Assembly: GCA_036001465.1 (NCBI GenBank)
Contig: DASYUH010000032.1
Coordinates: 124,001 to 188,000, forward strand
DNA length: 64,000 nt
From: Candidatus Polarisedimenticolia bacterium
GTDB taxonomy: Bacteria > Acidobacteriota > Polarisedimenticolia > Gp22-AA2
Direction: 5' to 3'
The translations under genes and the position numbers were made by a program. The number at the start of each line of letters is the position of its first letter. The first letter of the stretch is position 1. This document shows, piece after piece, positions 25,618 to 34,827 of this stretch. A model generated the notes under the pieces. It saw only the letters and a program-made list of their open reading frames with translations, did not search any database and was not told where the DNA came from.

Positions 25618-27756
25618 TCAGCCGCGCACCCCGAGCAGGTTCAGCAGGAAGGCGTACTCCTCGGCGGTCTCCTTGAGGCTCTCGAATCGCCCCGAACGGC
25701 CTCCGTGCCCGGCCGACATGTTGATCTTGAACAGCAGCGGATTCCCGTCGGTCTTCGTGGCGCGCAGCTTCGCGACCCATTTGGCCGGCTCGAAATACTG
25801 CACCTGCGAATCGTTCAGCCCGGTGGTCACGTAGAGCGCCGGGTACCGCTTCGCGCGGACATTGTCGTACGGCGAGTACGACCGGATGTAGTCGTAGTAC
25901 TTCTTCTCCTTCGGGTTCCCCCACTCGTCGAATTCGTTCGACGTGAGCGGGATCGTCTCGTCGAGCATGGTCGTCACGGCGTCGACGAACGGGACGTGCG
26001 CGACGATGGCGCGGTACTTCTCTCCGCCCATGTTGGCCACGGCGCCCATCAGGAGGCCGCCCGCGCTGCCGCCCATGGCGAAGACCTTGTCGGGGGCGGC
26101 GTACTTCTCGCGCACCAGGAAATCGGTCACGTCGATGAAGTCGGTGAAGCTGTTCATCTTGTGCAGCAGGCGGCCGTCGTCGTACCAGGCGCGCCCCATC
26201 TCCTGGCCGCCGCGGATGTGGGCGAGGGCGTAGACGAAGCCGCGGTCGAGAAGCGAGACCGCCGCGATCTCGAACGCAGGGTCGGACGAGGCCCCGTACG
26301 CCCCGTACGCGGTCTGGTACATCGGCGACCGGCCGTCACGCTTGAACCCTTTGCGGTAGGCGAGCGACACGGGAACCTTCGTGCCGTCACGCGCCGTGGC
26401 CCAGACCCGCTCGGTGGCGTAGTTCGCCGGATCGTATCCGCCCAGGACCGGCTGCCGCTTCAGGAGTCGCCGCTCACCCGTGCGCATGTTCATCTCGAAC
26501 GTGCTGTCCGGCGTGATGAGCGAGGAATGGGCGTAGCGCAGCATGTCGGTCCCCTGCTCGGGGTTGATCGACAGATCGTCGGCGCTTGCCGCCTCGTCGG
26601 AGGGGATGACGGTCGACTTGTCGAGGCTCGTCCACTGGCGCACGCGCAGTCGCAGCAGCCCTTCGCTGCGCTCGTTGATCACCAGGTAGTCGCGGAACAG
26701 CGCGAAATTCTCGATGAAGACCCCCCGGTCGTACGGCAGCAGCTGGCGCCATTCACCCGCCACGCCGGTCTCGAGGTCGGCGGCGGTCATCATCCGGTAG
26801 TCGGGGGCGTCGAGGTTGGTGCGGATGATCCAGCGGCCGGCGATGTGGTCCGCCTGGTACAGGTGGTCGGTCCGGCGTTTCGCCAGCGGGCGGGGGGCCG
26901 ACCCCGGGTCGTCGGCGTCGATCACCTGCGTTTCGGTCGCGACGGTGCTCCGGAGCCGGATCAGGATGTAGCGCTCGTCGCCCGACTTGTCGATGGCCAG
27001 GTAGAAGCTGTGATCCGCCTCTTCGTAGACCACCGGATCGTCCTTCGGATCGCTTCCGAGGACGTGCCGCCTGACCCGCGTCGAGAGCAGCGTCACCGGA
27101 TCGTTCTCGACGTAGAACACGGTCCGATTGTCGTTCGCCCAGGCGACTCCGTTGCCCAGCCCGGAAATCCGTTCCGGCCTGTCCTGCCCGCTGGCGATCT
27201 CCCGGATGCGCAGCGTGTACTGCCGCCGGCCGGCGACGTCCTCGAGAAACGCCAGCAGGTCCTGCTTCGGGCTGACCACCCGGCGTCCCAGCTGGTAGAA
27301 CGACTTCCCCCCGGCCTCGCGGTTGGCGTCGACGAGGAGCTGCTCGCGATCCGAGTCGATCGGCCGGCGCGCCTGGATCGGATACTCCTTCCCGGTCTCG
27401 AAACGGGTGTAGTAGACATAGTCCTTGTACTTGTACGGGACGCTGCTGTCGTCCTGCTTCAGCCGGCCGATGATCTCCTTCGACAGTGTCTCGGTGAGCG
27501 AGCGGTAGGGAGCGGTCCCGGCCTCGTAGTAGGCGTTCTCGGCCTTGAGGTAGTCGAGCACCTCAGGCTTCGAGCGGGTGTCGTCGCGCAGCCAGTAGTA
27601 CGGGTCGTCACGCGTGCCGTTGGGCGACGCGATCGCGTGCGGCCTCCTGTCGGCGACCGGCGGCCGGACCTCCGCCGCCGGGTGCGTGTCGCGCGCCAGG
27701 GCCGGCGCCGCCAGGGCGAGCGCGGCGATGAGGGGGATCGACAGTCTCAGTTTCAC
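25618..27756 (-). CDS. Exported prolyl oligopeptidase family protein (S9A, oligopeptidase B-like)
   Basis: A 712-residue serine peptidase. A signal peptide (LIAALALAAPALA) is followed by a seven-bladed propeller starting with DDPYYWLRDDTRSKPEV and then the alpha/beta-hydrolase domain: KVFAMGGSAGGLLMGAVANM with the nucleophile Ser, AYGASSDPAFEIAAVSLLDR, LNDSQVQYFEPAKWVAKLR with the Asp, and MSAGHGGRSGRFESLKE with the His. Oligopeptidases of this family cut short peptides after basic residues or proline. The start is GTG 27756, preceded by GGAAAGGAGAGG; a longer reading through upstream DNA has no ribosome site. It probably degrades peptides in the periplasm. Confidence 0.92.
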   Translation of the reverse strand: MKLRLSIPLIAALALAAPALARDTHPAAEVRPPVADRRPHAIASPNGTRDDPYYWLRDDTRSKPEVLDYLKAENAYYEAGTAPYRSLTETLSKEIIGRLKQDDSSVPYKYKDYVYYTRFETGKEYPIQARRPIDSDREQLLVDANREAGGKSFYQLGRRVVSPKQDLLAFLEDVAGRRQYTLRIREIASGQDRPERISGLGNGVAWANDNRTVFYVENDPVTLLSTRVRRHVLGSDPKDDPVVYEEADHSFYLAIDKSGDERYILIRLRSTVATETQVIDADDPGSAPRPLAKRRTDHLYQADHIAGRWIIRTNLDAPDYRMMTAADLETGVAGEWRQLLPYDRGVFIENFALFRDYLVINERSEGLLRLRVRQWTSLDKSTVIPSDEAASADDLSINPEQGTDMLRYAHSSLITPDSTFEMNMRTGERRLLKRQPVLGGYDPANYATERVWATARDGTKVPVSLAYRKGFKRDGRSPMYQTAYGAYGASSDPAFEIAAVSLLDRGFVYALAHIRGGQEMGRAWYDDGRLLHKMNSFTDFIDVTDFLVREKYAAPDKVFAMGGSAGGLLMGAVANMGGEKYRAIVAHVPFVDAVTTMLDETIPLTSNEFDEWGNPKEKKYYDYIRSYSPYDNVRAKRYPALYVTTGLNDSQVQYFEPAKWVAKLRATKTDGNPLLFKINMSAGHGGRSGRFESLKETAEEYAFLLNLLGVRG

Positions 27757-27898
27757 GAGTCCTCTCCTTTCCGAACGCTCCAGGGTCGGGGAGCGCGATC
27801 CTAGATCGGCCCGAACCCGTCGTGCAATGCGTCGGCCGACGCGGGTGTCCTGCGGCGGGTCCCGGCGCCGGGGTCTCACCCAGCCTGGTCCCCCCGGG

Positions 27899-27910
27899 TG
27901 ACCGGTCACT
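27899..27910. promoter_or_regulatory. 12-bp perfect palindrome between divergent peptidase and kinase genes
   Basis: GTGACCGGTCAC is a perfect two-fold palindrome about 140 bp before the peptidase start and 110 bp before the kinase start. Its place in a divergent promoter region makes a dimeric-regulator site possible. A palindrome of this length can occur by chance in GC-rich DNA. Confidence 0.3.
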
Positions 27911-28020
27911 GCGACGCCGAGAGCGCCGAGGCCTGCATGCGGGGGAATCGAGCCGGGCGGGCTCGCGCGCGATTGACCGGCAGCACCGCTTCGACGAATA
28001 ATCCTCGCACGACACGGCCC

Positions 28021-30867
28021 ATGTCCAACATCGACCTGGAGCAATGGCGACGTCTGTCGCCGATCCTCGATGCCGCGCTCGAGCTGCCACCCGAGCGCAG
28101 GAGCGCCTATCTCGACGCGGCCTGCGCCGGGGACACCCGCCTCCGCGCCGCGGTGGAGGCGTTGCTGCATACCGCGGATCGCACGACGGGCTTCCTCGAC
28201 CGGCCGGCCAACGTGCCCACCTCGCTCCTCCCCGGGCGATCCCCCGAGGGAGGGAGGTTGGAGCATGCCGACGGTCGGGGCACGGTCGCGCTGCCGCCGC
28301 TTCGTGACGTCGAACGGTTCCTCCCGGGCTCGATCGTCGGCGGGCGCTACCGCATCGTTTCGCTGCTCGGACGCGGCGGCATGGGTGAGGTCTACCGGGC
28401 CGATGACCTGAAGCTCGGACAGCCTGTCGCCCTCAAGTTTCTTCCTCCTTCTCTGGAGCGGGACACGAACCGTGTGGAGCGGTTGCTGCGCGAGGTGCGC
28501 ACGGCGCGCCAGATCGCGCATCCGAACGTCTGCCACGTGTGGGATGTCGGCGAGCACGACGGGGCCCACTTCCTGTCCATGGAGTATGTGGACGGCGAGG
28601 CGCTGGCGTCGCTCTTGATACGCATCGGGCGACTGCCACGCGAAAAGGCCCTCGATGTCGCGCGGCAGATCTGCGCGGGCCTCGCGGCGGCGCACGACCT
28701 GGGCGTCGTCCATCGCGACCTGAAGCCGGCGAACGTGATGATCGACGGCCGTGGACGGGTGCGCATCGCCGACTTCGGTCTTGCCGGCCTGGCAGACGAG
28801 ATTCACGGGCTCGAGATCCGCGCCGGAACGCCTGGTTACATGGCGCCCGAGCAGCTGGACGGTCACGAGGTCACCGTCCGCAGCGACGTCTATGTTCTCG
28901 GGCTGGTGTTGTACGAATTGTTCACGGGGAGGCGCGCTTTCCAGGCCCGGACGATCGCGGAGCTGCGCCGCCTCCAGGAGGAATCGTCTCCAGCCAGCCC
29001 AGGACAGCTCGTCGATGGGCTCGACCCGGTGGTCGAGCGCGCCATCCTGAGATGCCTGGAGCGGGATCCGAACCGGCGACCCGCATCGGCGCGCGCCGTT
29101 GCCACGGCCCTCCCGGGAGGCGATCCGCTCGAGGCCGCGCTCGCTGCCGGGGAGACCCCCTCACCGGAGCTGGTCGCGGCCTCGGGGCCGCGCGGGGCGC
29201 TGTCATCCCGCTCGGTTCTCGCTCTCGGCACGGCGTGGCTTGCCGCCCTCGCCCTGGTCCTCGGTGCGGCTGGCAAGACCTCAATCCTTGGTCGCATGCC
29301 CTTCCCCCAATCTGCCGAGGCACTCAGCGCGCATGCCCGCGAGACTCTCGAGTCGCTGGGCTACCCTGGGCGTCCTGCCGATTCGGCCCGGGGCATCGTG
29401 ACGAACTTCACATACCTCCACTGGCTTCAGACGCGCGGCGCCCAGCCCGATCGGTGGGCGGCGCTCGCGGCTCCGGGGAGCCTCGGAATGTTCTTCTGGT
29501 ATCGCGAGTCGGCCGGATACCTCGTTCCGCAGAACCCGGACGGGATCCCCGACCCTCTCGGTGATCCCCCGTTCCAGCCGGGGGACATCCGGCTGTGGAC
29601 CGATCTGCGCGGACGGCTCCGCTTCCTCGAGGCGTTCCCCCCGGAGGCCGAATTTTCCAGGAACGGGGGCTCCGAACCGAACTGGATCCCGCTGCTCTCG
29701 GCGGCCGGACTGGCGGAGGCGGACCTGACGCCCGTGCCTCCCACCCGCATCCCCAGGGTCGGATTCGACGTCCGCGCGGCGTGGTCGGGCACCTTGCACG
29801 ACGCGGGCGACGTCCCCGTCCGCTTCGAAGCGGCTGCCTGGCGGGGGAAACCGGTTTACTTCGAATGCATCTTTCCCTTCGATCCCTACTGGTCGGCCAC
29901 CGGTCCGGAACGGCCCCAGGTCGGCAATCGCCTGTTCACGGCGCTGTGGACGGCGTGGATCCTCATCGTTCTCGCCTTCGGTGGCTTTCTCGTCCTGCGC
30001 AACCTGCGTCTCGGCCGGGCCGATCGACGCGGCGCGTTTCACCTCGCCGCCTTCGTCTTCCTGGCGCATGGCCTCTGGTGGGTTCTCGGCGCCCACCACG
30101 TCCCCGTTTTGTACTCGGAGCTGACTCTTGTCGCGATCGCGGTCGGCCGAAGTCTCTGCGCCGCCGCGGTCATCTGGTGTCTCTACGTTGCCCTCGAGCC
30201 CGCCGTCCGCCGCCTGTGGCCGCGGGGCCACGTTGGATGGAGCCGCCTCCTCGCGGGGCGCTTCCGGGATCCCCTCGTCGGGCACGATCTCCTGATCGGG
30301 TCGCTGTCGGGCCTCATCTGCACGATCCTCTGGAGCCAGCTCCCCATGCTCCTCCCCGGATGGCTCGGGGTGGATTCGACGACGCTCCCCCTGTCGTTTC
30401 CCGGCCCCGGATTCTACGGACCGCCCTCCGAAACGCTTCTGGGCGGCCGCTTCGTCGTGGCGGGACTGCTGCCGGCCGTCCTGACCGCGATCTACGCCAC
30501 CCTCGCCGTGTGGGTCCTGGTCCTGGCGTTCCGGGTCGTCCTGCGGAAAAACGCCTTGGTGGTCATCGCCTTCGTTGCCTTCTGGACCGTGCTGGGATGG
30601 CCCGCGGAGTTCAGTGGCTATGCGTGGACCGGCCTGGCCTGCGGGTTCGCCGGCGCGGCGCTGGTGACCGCGACCTACCTGCGCTTTGGACTGCTCGCGA
30701 CCGCGGCAGGTTGCATGACCACGATGCTCTATCATTTCTTCCCGATGACCACGGACGCTTCAGCTCCCTATTTCGGCACCGGGCTCGTCGGCATTCTCGT
30801 GACCGCCGGCCTCGCGGTCTACGGCGCCGTCACTTCACTCGGCGGACGGCGACTCTTCGTTGCGTGA
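28021..30867 (+). CDS. Membrane Ser/Thr protein kinase with large polytopic C-terminal domain
   Basis: A 948-residue Hanks-type kinase. Residues 1-60 are the acidobacterial leader (LEQWRRLSPILDAALELPPE). The kinase domain spans about 105-370: LGRGGMGEVYRADD (Gly loop), VALKFLPPSLERD (Lys), VVHRDLKPANVMI (catalytic Asp), IADFGLAGLAD and GTPGYMAPEQLDGHEV, so all key residues are present. After one transmembrane helix comes an external segment of about 230 residues (residues about 425-640), then some eight further helices (WTAWILIVLAFGGFLVLRNL to the end), unlike the usual propeller or TPR tails. A sensory or transport-coupled role is likely. The start is at ATG 28021 where the family N terminus begins. 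Confidence 0.88.
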   Translation: MSNIDLEQWRRLSPILDAALELPPERRSAYLDAACAGDTRLRAAVEALLHTADRTTGFLDRPANVPTSLLPGRSPEGGRLEHADGRGTVALPPLRDVERFLPGSIVGGRYRIVSLLGRGGMGEVYRADDLKLGQPVALKFLPPSLERDTNRVERLLREVRTARQIAHPNVCHVWDVGEHDGAHFLSMEYVDGEALASLLIRIGRLPREKALDVARQICAGLAAAHDLGVVHRDLKPANVMIDGRGRVRIADFGLAGLADEIHGLEIRAGTPGYMAPEQLDGHEVTVRSDVYVLGLVLYELFTGRRAFQARTIAELRRLQEESSPASPGQLVDGLDPVVERAILRCLERDPNRRPASARAVATALPGGDPLEAALAAGETPSPELVAASGPRGALSSRSVLALGTAWLAALALVLGAAGKTSILGRMPFPQSAEALSAHARETLESLGYPGRPADSARGIVTNFTYLHWLQTRGAQPDRWAALAAPGSLGMFFWYRESAGYLVPQNPDGIPDPLGDPPFQPGDIRLWTDLRGRLRFLEAFPPEAEFSRNGGSEPNWIPLLSAAGLAEADLTPVPPTRIPRVGFDVRAAWSGTLHDAGDVPVRFEAAAWRGKPVYFECIFPFDPYWSATGPERPQVGNRLFTALWTAWILIVLAFGGFLVLRNLRLGRADRRGAFHLAAFVFLAHGLWWVLGAHHVPVLYSELTLVAIAVGRSLCAAAVIWCLYVALEPAVRRLWPRGHVGWSRLLAGRFRDPLVGHDLLIGSLSGLICTILWSQLPMLLPGWLGVDSTTLPLSFPGPGFYGPPSETLLGGRFVVAGLLPAVLTAIYATLAVWVLVLAFRVVLRKNALVVIAFVAFWTVLGWPAEFSGYAWTGLACGFAGAALVTATYLRFGLLATAAGCMTTMLYHFFPMTTDASAPYFGTGLVGILVTAGLAVYGAVTSLGGRRLFVA

Positions 30868-30954
30868 GTCCTCCGCTGACCGTCGAGACATCCGGCCCCC
30901 GCCCGCGCAGCGCCTTTTCGACAACTGCCACGCGATGTCGTGCGGTGCCGTGCT

Positions 30955-33396
30955 CTATTCTGCCCGCAATGCTTCGGTGGGGTTGATTCGCGAGGCGTGC
31001 CTCGCGGGGAGGTAGCAGGCGACCTGGGCGATGGCGATGAGCAGGACGGTGGCGCCAATCAGGACGGACACGCTGCTCGTCTGCATGCCGGGGAAGGCCG
31101 CCGCGATCAGCCTGGATGTGCCGAAGGCGCCCAGCAGGCCGATGGCGGAGCCGATGATCGCGAGCTTCGCCCCGGAAGTGAGCACGAGACGGGTGATGTC
31201 TCCGGCTTGCGCCCCCAGAGCGAGGCGGATGCCGAATTCCCCGGTGCGCTGCGCCACGGTGCGCGCGATGACGCCGTAGACGCCCAGGGAGGCCAGGCCG
31301 AGCCCGAGCACGGCCAGCGCGGACAGCAGGCTCCCGAGGACCCCCAGCTGGTAGTTGGCCCGGACGATCGTGGCTTCGGCGGGCTGGACCTTGCGCACCG
31401 GCAGGTCCGCGTCGAGCGCCATCATCGTGGTGCGGATACCGGCGACGAGGGTGGCCGGCGCGATTCCGGCGGTGCGGACGGCGACCTCGTTGAGGGGCCT
31501 GGGTTCCTGGGCCATGGGTTGGTAGAGCTGGTAGGTGGTCACGGTGTTTCGATCGGGATAGACCGATTGGACGTCGCCGACGACGCCGACGATCTCCCCC
31601 CATTCGATGGTTGTGCCGCCGGCCTGGGCGATGCGTCGACCGAGGGGATTCTCGTCACCAAAGAGCCCGCGGGCCATGGCCTGGTTGATGATGAAGACTC
31701 TCGGGGAGGCGAGCACGTCGCCGGCGTTGAAGGCGCGCCCGTCGAGCAGGCGGGTGCCGACGGTTTCGAAATAGTGGGGACTGACGCCGTTGATGAGCGC
31801 GGCGGGCTCACGGCCCGGCTCGGGAGTCTCGCGACCTGCGACCAGGTACCTGCGGGGCTCGGACAGACCGAAGAAGGGCATCGAGTAGGAGAAGCTGGCG
31901 GATGCGACGCCGGGCAACGCTTCGAGACGCTCCAGGGCGATGCGCTGGAAGTCCGTGATGTCCTTGTCGCCCGGGTAGGTCGTGGCCGGGAGGACCATGG
32001 TGCCGGTGACGAGGTGGTCGCATTCCCAACCGTATCGACGGTTGTTCAACTCGTGGAGTCCGCGCACGAAGAGCGAGGCCCCCGCGAGCAGGACCATGGC
32101 GAGGGCGAACTGGCCGACGATGAGGACGTTGCGGAAGCGTCGGTGGCCGCGATCTCCCGTGGTGCCGCGCGATCCGCTCTTGAGAGTGCTGTTGAGATCG
32201 AGCCGGAGGGCGAAGAGCGCGGGGGCCACGCCGAAGCCCAGGGCCGTCAACAGACAGGCGACGAACGCCCAGCCGAGGACGTGCCAGTCGAACGTGAGAA
32301 TCACGCCGACGCCATTGTCCCCTGCGCTGGCGACCGAGATCCAGTCGAAGGTCCACATGGCCATGAGGATGGCGCACAGGCCGCCCGCGAAGGCCAGGAG
32401 GAGGGACTCGACGACCAGGGGGCGCACCATCTGAGAGCGCGAGGCGCCGAGGGCGGAGCGCACGGCGAACTCGCGAGCGCGGGCCATGGTACGGGCGAGA
32501 AGCAGGTTCGCCAGATTGGAGCAGGCGATGAGCAGCACGAAACCCGAGAGGCCGATCAGCATGACGACGATGTCCTGGCCATACTTGGGCAGAAACGTCT
32601 CGTCGATCGGGACGGCGCGCCAGGTGCCTTCGGCGTTCGCGGCCGGGAAGTCGGCGGCAAGGCGGCGGCCGAAGCTCTCGATGAAGACTTCGGCCTGCGC
32701 CCGGCTGAGGGCGGCGGAGCGAAGCCCGACGAGGCGGAGCCACGTGGCGTTGCGGTCGCGGGCTTCCTTTTCGTCGAGACCCAGCGGCCGGAAGACATCG
32801 ACCCAATTCAGATGGCGCCAGTCGCTGAAGTTGGCGGGGAGCACGCCGACGATCTCGTGGGGCTCGCCGTCGATGCGGACCGTGCGGCCGAGGATCTGAC
32901 TGTCACGCCCGAATCGATCCTGCCAGTAGCGGTGGCTGATGACGAGGACGCGGTGATTGCCCAGGATTTCTTCGTCGGGACGGAAGCCCCGGCCGAGTTG
33001 AGGCTTGGTGCCAAGGGTGGAGAAAAGATTGGCGGTGATGCGCAGGCCTTCGGCCGTCTCGGGCGGTTTGCCGGGTTCGGAGAGGCTCATGTCCCAAGCG
33101 GCGTAGGCGGCGATGTCCCCGTAGCCGTTCACCTGGGACTTCAGCTCGAGGTAGTCGGCCGGCGAGATACCGCCGCGGGGATTCTGGGGAGTGGCGCGAT
33201 AGATGCGGTCCAGTCGCTCTCTGTCGGGATAGGGCGCCGGGCGCAGCAGGTATCCATTGAGTATGCTGAACATCGACGTGTTCGCACCGATGCCGAGTCC
33301 GAGCGTGATGATGGCGATGAGGGTGAAGCCGGGAGAGCGACGCAGCGACTTGATCGCGAAGCGGATATCACGAAGAATGGCGAGTCCGGCGCTCAC
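30955..33396 (-). CDS. ABC transporter permease of the ADOP (acidobacterial duplicated orphan permease) type
   Basis: An 813-residue permease made of two MacB-like halves. The N terminus DIRFAIKSLRRSPGFTLIAI with LGLGIGANTSMFSILNGYLL is the ADOP signature. Each half has a periplasmic MacB-PCD domain (for example FRPDEEILGNHRVLVISHRY with FGRDSQILGRTVRIDGEPHE) followed by three FtsX-like helices (LIGLSGFVLLIACSNLANLL and LGSLLSALAVLGLGLASLGV), ending NPTEALRAE. Such permeases lack a linked ATPase, as here, and are thought to export macrolide-like compounds or peptides. The start is GTG 33396 because CGGAGGAC lies five to six bases upstream. No partner membrane-fusion gene is nearby. Confidence 0.92.
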   Translation of the reverse strand: MSAGLAILRDIRFAIKSLRRSPGFTLIAIITLGLGIGANTSMFSILNGYLLRPAPYPDRERLDRIYRATPQNPRGGISPADYLELKSQVNGYGDIAAYAAWDMSLSEPGKPPETAEGLRITANLFSTLGTKPQLGRGFRPDEEILGNHRVLVISHRYWQDRFGRDSQILGRTVRIDGEPHEIVGVLPANFSDWRHLNWVDVFRPLGLDEKEARDRNATWLRLVGLRSAALSRAQAEVFIESFGRRLAADFPAANAEGTWRAVPIDETFLPKYGQDIVVMLIGLSGFVLLIACSNLANLLLARTMARAREFAVRSALGASRSQMVRPLVVESLLLAFAGGLCAILMAMWTFDWISVASAGDNGVGVILTFDWHVLGWAFVACLLTALGFGVAPALFALRLDLNSTLKSGSRGTTGDRGHRRFRNVLIVGQFALAMVLLAGASLFVRGLHELNNRRYGWECDHLVTGTMVLPATTYPGDKDITDFQRIALERLEALPGVASASFSYSMPFFGLSEPRRYLVAGRETPEPGREPAALINGVSPHYFETVGTRLLDGRAFNAGDVLASPRVFIINQAMARGLFGDENPLGRRIAQAGGTTIEWGEIVGVVGDVQSVYPDRNTVTTYQLYQPMAQEPRPLNEVAVRTAGIAPATLVAGIRTTMMALDADLPVRKVQPAEATIVRANYQLGVLGSLLSALAVLGLGLASLGVYGVIARTVAQRTGEFGIRLALGAQAGDITRLVLTSGAKLAIIGSAIGLLGAFGTSRLIAAAFPGMQTSSVSVLIGATVLLIAIAQVACYLPARHASRINPTEALRAE

Positions 33397-33647
33397 GATA
33401 CGTCCTCCGTGTGGTGCCCTGTCCACCAGCCTGTAGGATGGTTCCTGCCAGTCAGCTTCGCTTTTGTGTAAGCAGGTATCGTGCCAGGGTCTGGCGCCGG
33501 CTCCATCGCCCTAGGTGTCAAGGCGTTGTGCCCGGGCCCGGCGCCCATGACGGCAGACGCCTGTCCGCTCCCGACACCCCGCGATCCCAGAATCGGGACT
33601 CGGCGTCAGGCCGGGAGATACGTGTCTCAGGGTGCGGCCATCGCAGG

Positions 33648-33986
33648 TCACAACGACGCGTCAGCGTCGGGTGAGATTGGGGCGGAGGAATCCGGCTCGA
33701 CGCCCGCCGGTGCCCCCGCCTGCGGTCGCTCGATCTCCGCAAGGTGGCGCAGGCCTAGAGTGATCGCTTCCTGATAGGAGTCACACAACGCCAGCCGGCC
33801 GGGTCGGTTCTCCCGGCCGGCGCGCTCGATCACTTCGCGCGGCTGGCGCAGGAGACCGCCGAGGACCACGAAAATGCCGGCCTCACGCAGACGCTCGACG
33901 GCCGATTCGAGATTCACCCGGCCGGTGGCGTCCATGACCGGCACGGCGCGCACGTCGAGCACCACGACCTTGACGTTCTTGCGCAA
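33648..33986 (-). pseudogene. STAS-domain remnant of a SulP-type anion transporter gene
   Basis: About 112 codons in frame encode the end of a STAS domain: VKVVVLDVRAVPVMDATG, ESAVERLREAGIFVVLGGLL, REVIERAGRENR and YQEAITLGLRHLAEIE. In SulP sulfate/bicarbonate transporters this domain follows 10-12 helices, none of which remain. Reading upstream, homology stops at about 33986 and an in-frame TGA lies two codons before. At the same base the oppositely oriented IorB remnant begins. I infer that a rearrangement joined the two and removed the SulP 5' part. A free-standing STAS protein from the TTG at 33986 is possible but has no ribosome site. Confidence 0.65.
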
Positions 33987-34678
33987 CGTTCAACGCCATC
34001 TGCTTCGTCGTGCAGTCGTTCATCGACGAGCTGGCGGGCGCCGCGGGCGTGGACCCTTTCCGCTTCCGGCTGGCGATGCTCGACGCGCCGTCGGCGCGTC
34101 CCCCGGACGTGGAGGACCCGCTGGACAAGTTCGACCCGAGGCGCATGCGGCGTCTACGAAGCCGTCGCCGCCAAGTCGGGGTGGGGCTCCCGCGCGCCGG
34201 CGAAGGCGACCGCTCCGGGGAAACGAACCGCGCTCGGGATCGGCGGGCACTTCTGCCATTACGGCTACTCGGCCGTGGTGGCGGAGGTCGGCGTGGACGC
34301 CAAGAACATGGTGCGGGTGAGCAAGGTCTGGTCGGTCAACGACATCGGGCGTCCGATCATCAACCCGAGCGGCGCCGTCCAGCAGGTCCAGGGCTCGGTG
34401 ATCGACGGCCTGAGTCACCTGATGAACTACGAGATCACCTTCGAGCGCGGCCGCGCCGTGCAGAGCAACCTGCACGAGTACACGCCGCTGCGCATGGCCG
34501 AGACGCCGGCCGCGATCGACGTTCAGTTCCTCGAGACCGACCACGCGCCGAGGGGCCTCGGCGAGCCGGCCCTGCCACCGGTCCTGCCCGCGGTCGCCAA
34601 CGCCATCTTCACGGCGACCGGCCAGCGCGTGCGCGCCCTGCCGCTCTCGAAAGTCTCTCCTGGGCGGCGGGAGCGTAG
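33986..34678 (+). pseudogene. C-terminal remnant of an IorB-like aldehyde/isoquinoline oxidoreductase large subunit gene
   Basis: The fragment resembles the end of molybdopterin-binding subunits of the isoquinoline 1-oxidoreductase (IorB) type. Frame one gives TFNAICFVVQSFIDELAGAA and DPLDKFDPRRM. At about 34148 the reading shifts, and the next frame gives VYEAVAAKSGWGSRAPAKAT, KVWSVNDIGRPIINPSGAVQ, GSVIDGLSHLMNYEITFERG and GLGEPALPPVLPAVANAIF. Near the end LPLSK is followed by what looks like a two-base CT slippage that moves the original SWAAGA-stop into another frame (TAG 34676-34678). It has lost its 5' part and has two frameshifts, so it is dead. No small (2Fe-2S) subunit gene remains nearby. 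Confidence 0.78.
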
Positions 34679-34732
34679 CCGGCCGCCAGTCCCTCAGATG
34701 CAGGCGGCTCGGAACATTGAGCTTGAGCGATC

Positions 34733-34827
34733 GTGATGGGAGACATGGTCCTGCTGGAAGACCAGGTCAACGCGGTGATGAGCACGGCGCTCGACAACGG
34801 CCTCGAGGTCACGGCACTTCACAATCA
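34733..34827 (+). pseudogene. Short remnant of a DUF1259-domain gene
   Basis: About 32 codons, GDMVLLEDQVNAVMSTALDN then GLEVTALHNH, match the conserved segment of DUF1259 (LppY/LpqO-like) proteins, in which the His-Asn-His motif is followed by many further residues. Here the match stops at HNH, exactly at the stop codon of the convergent AbiEii-like gene (34825-34827). In-frame stops precede it. It is a third gene fragment abutting the SulP and IorB remnants. Confidence 0.55.

Noticed and set aside
25705-27804. Long open frame of 699 codons on the plus strand opposite the S9A peptidase gene
   Set aside because: High GC at third codon positions leaves antisense frames open. The translation is rich in Arg/Val/Gly without any family motif, while the minus strand encodes a complete peptidase.
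30940-33471. Open frame of 843 codons opposite the ADOP permease gene
   Set aside because: Low-complexity Gly/Asp/Glu/Arg composition and no family signature; the minus strand carries a full permease with signature motifs.
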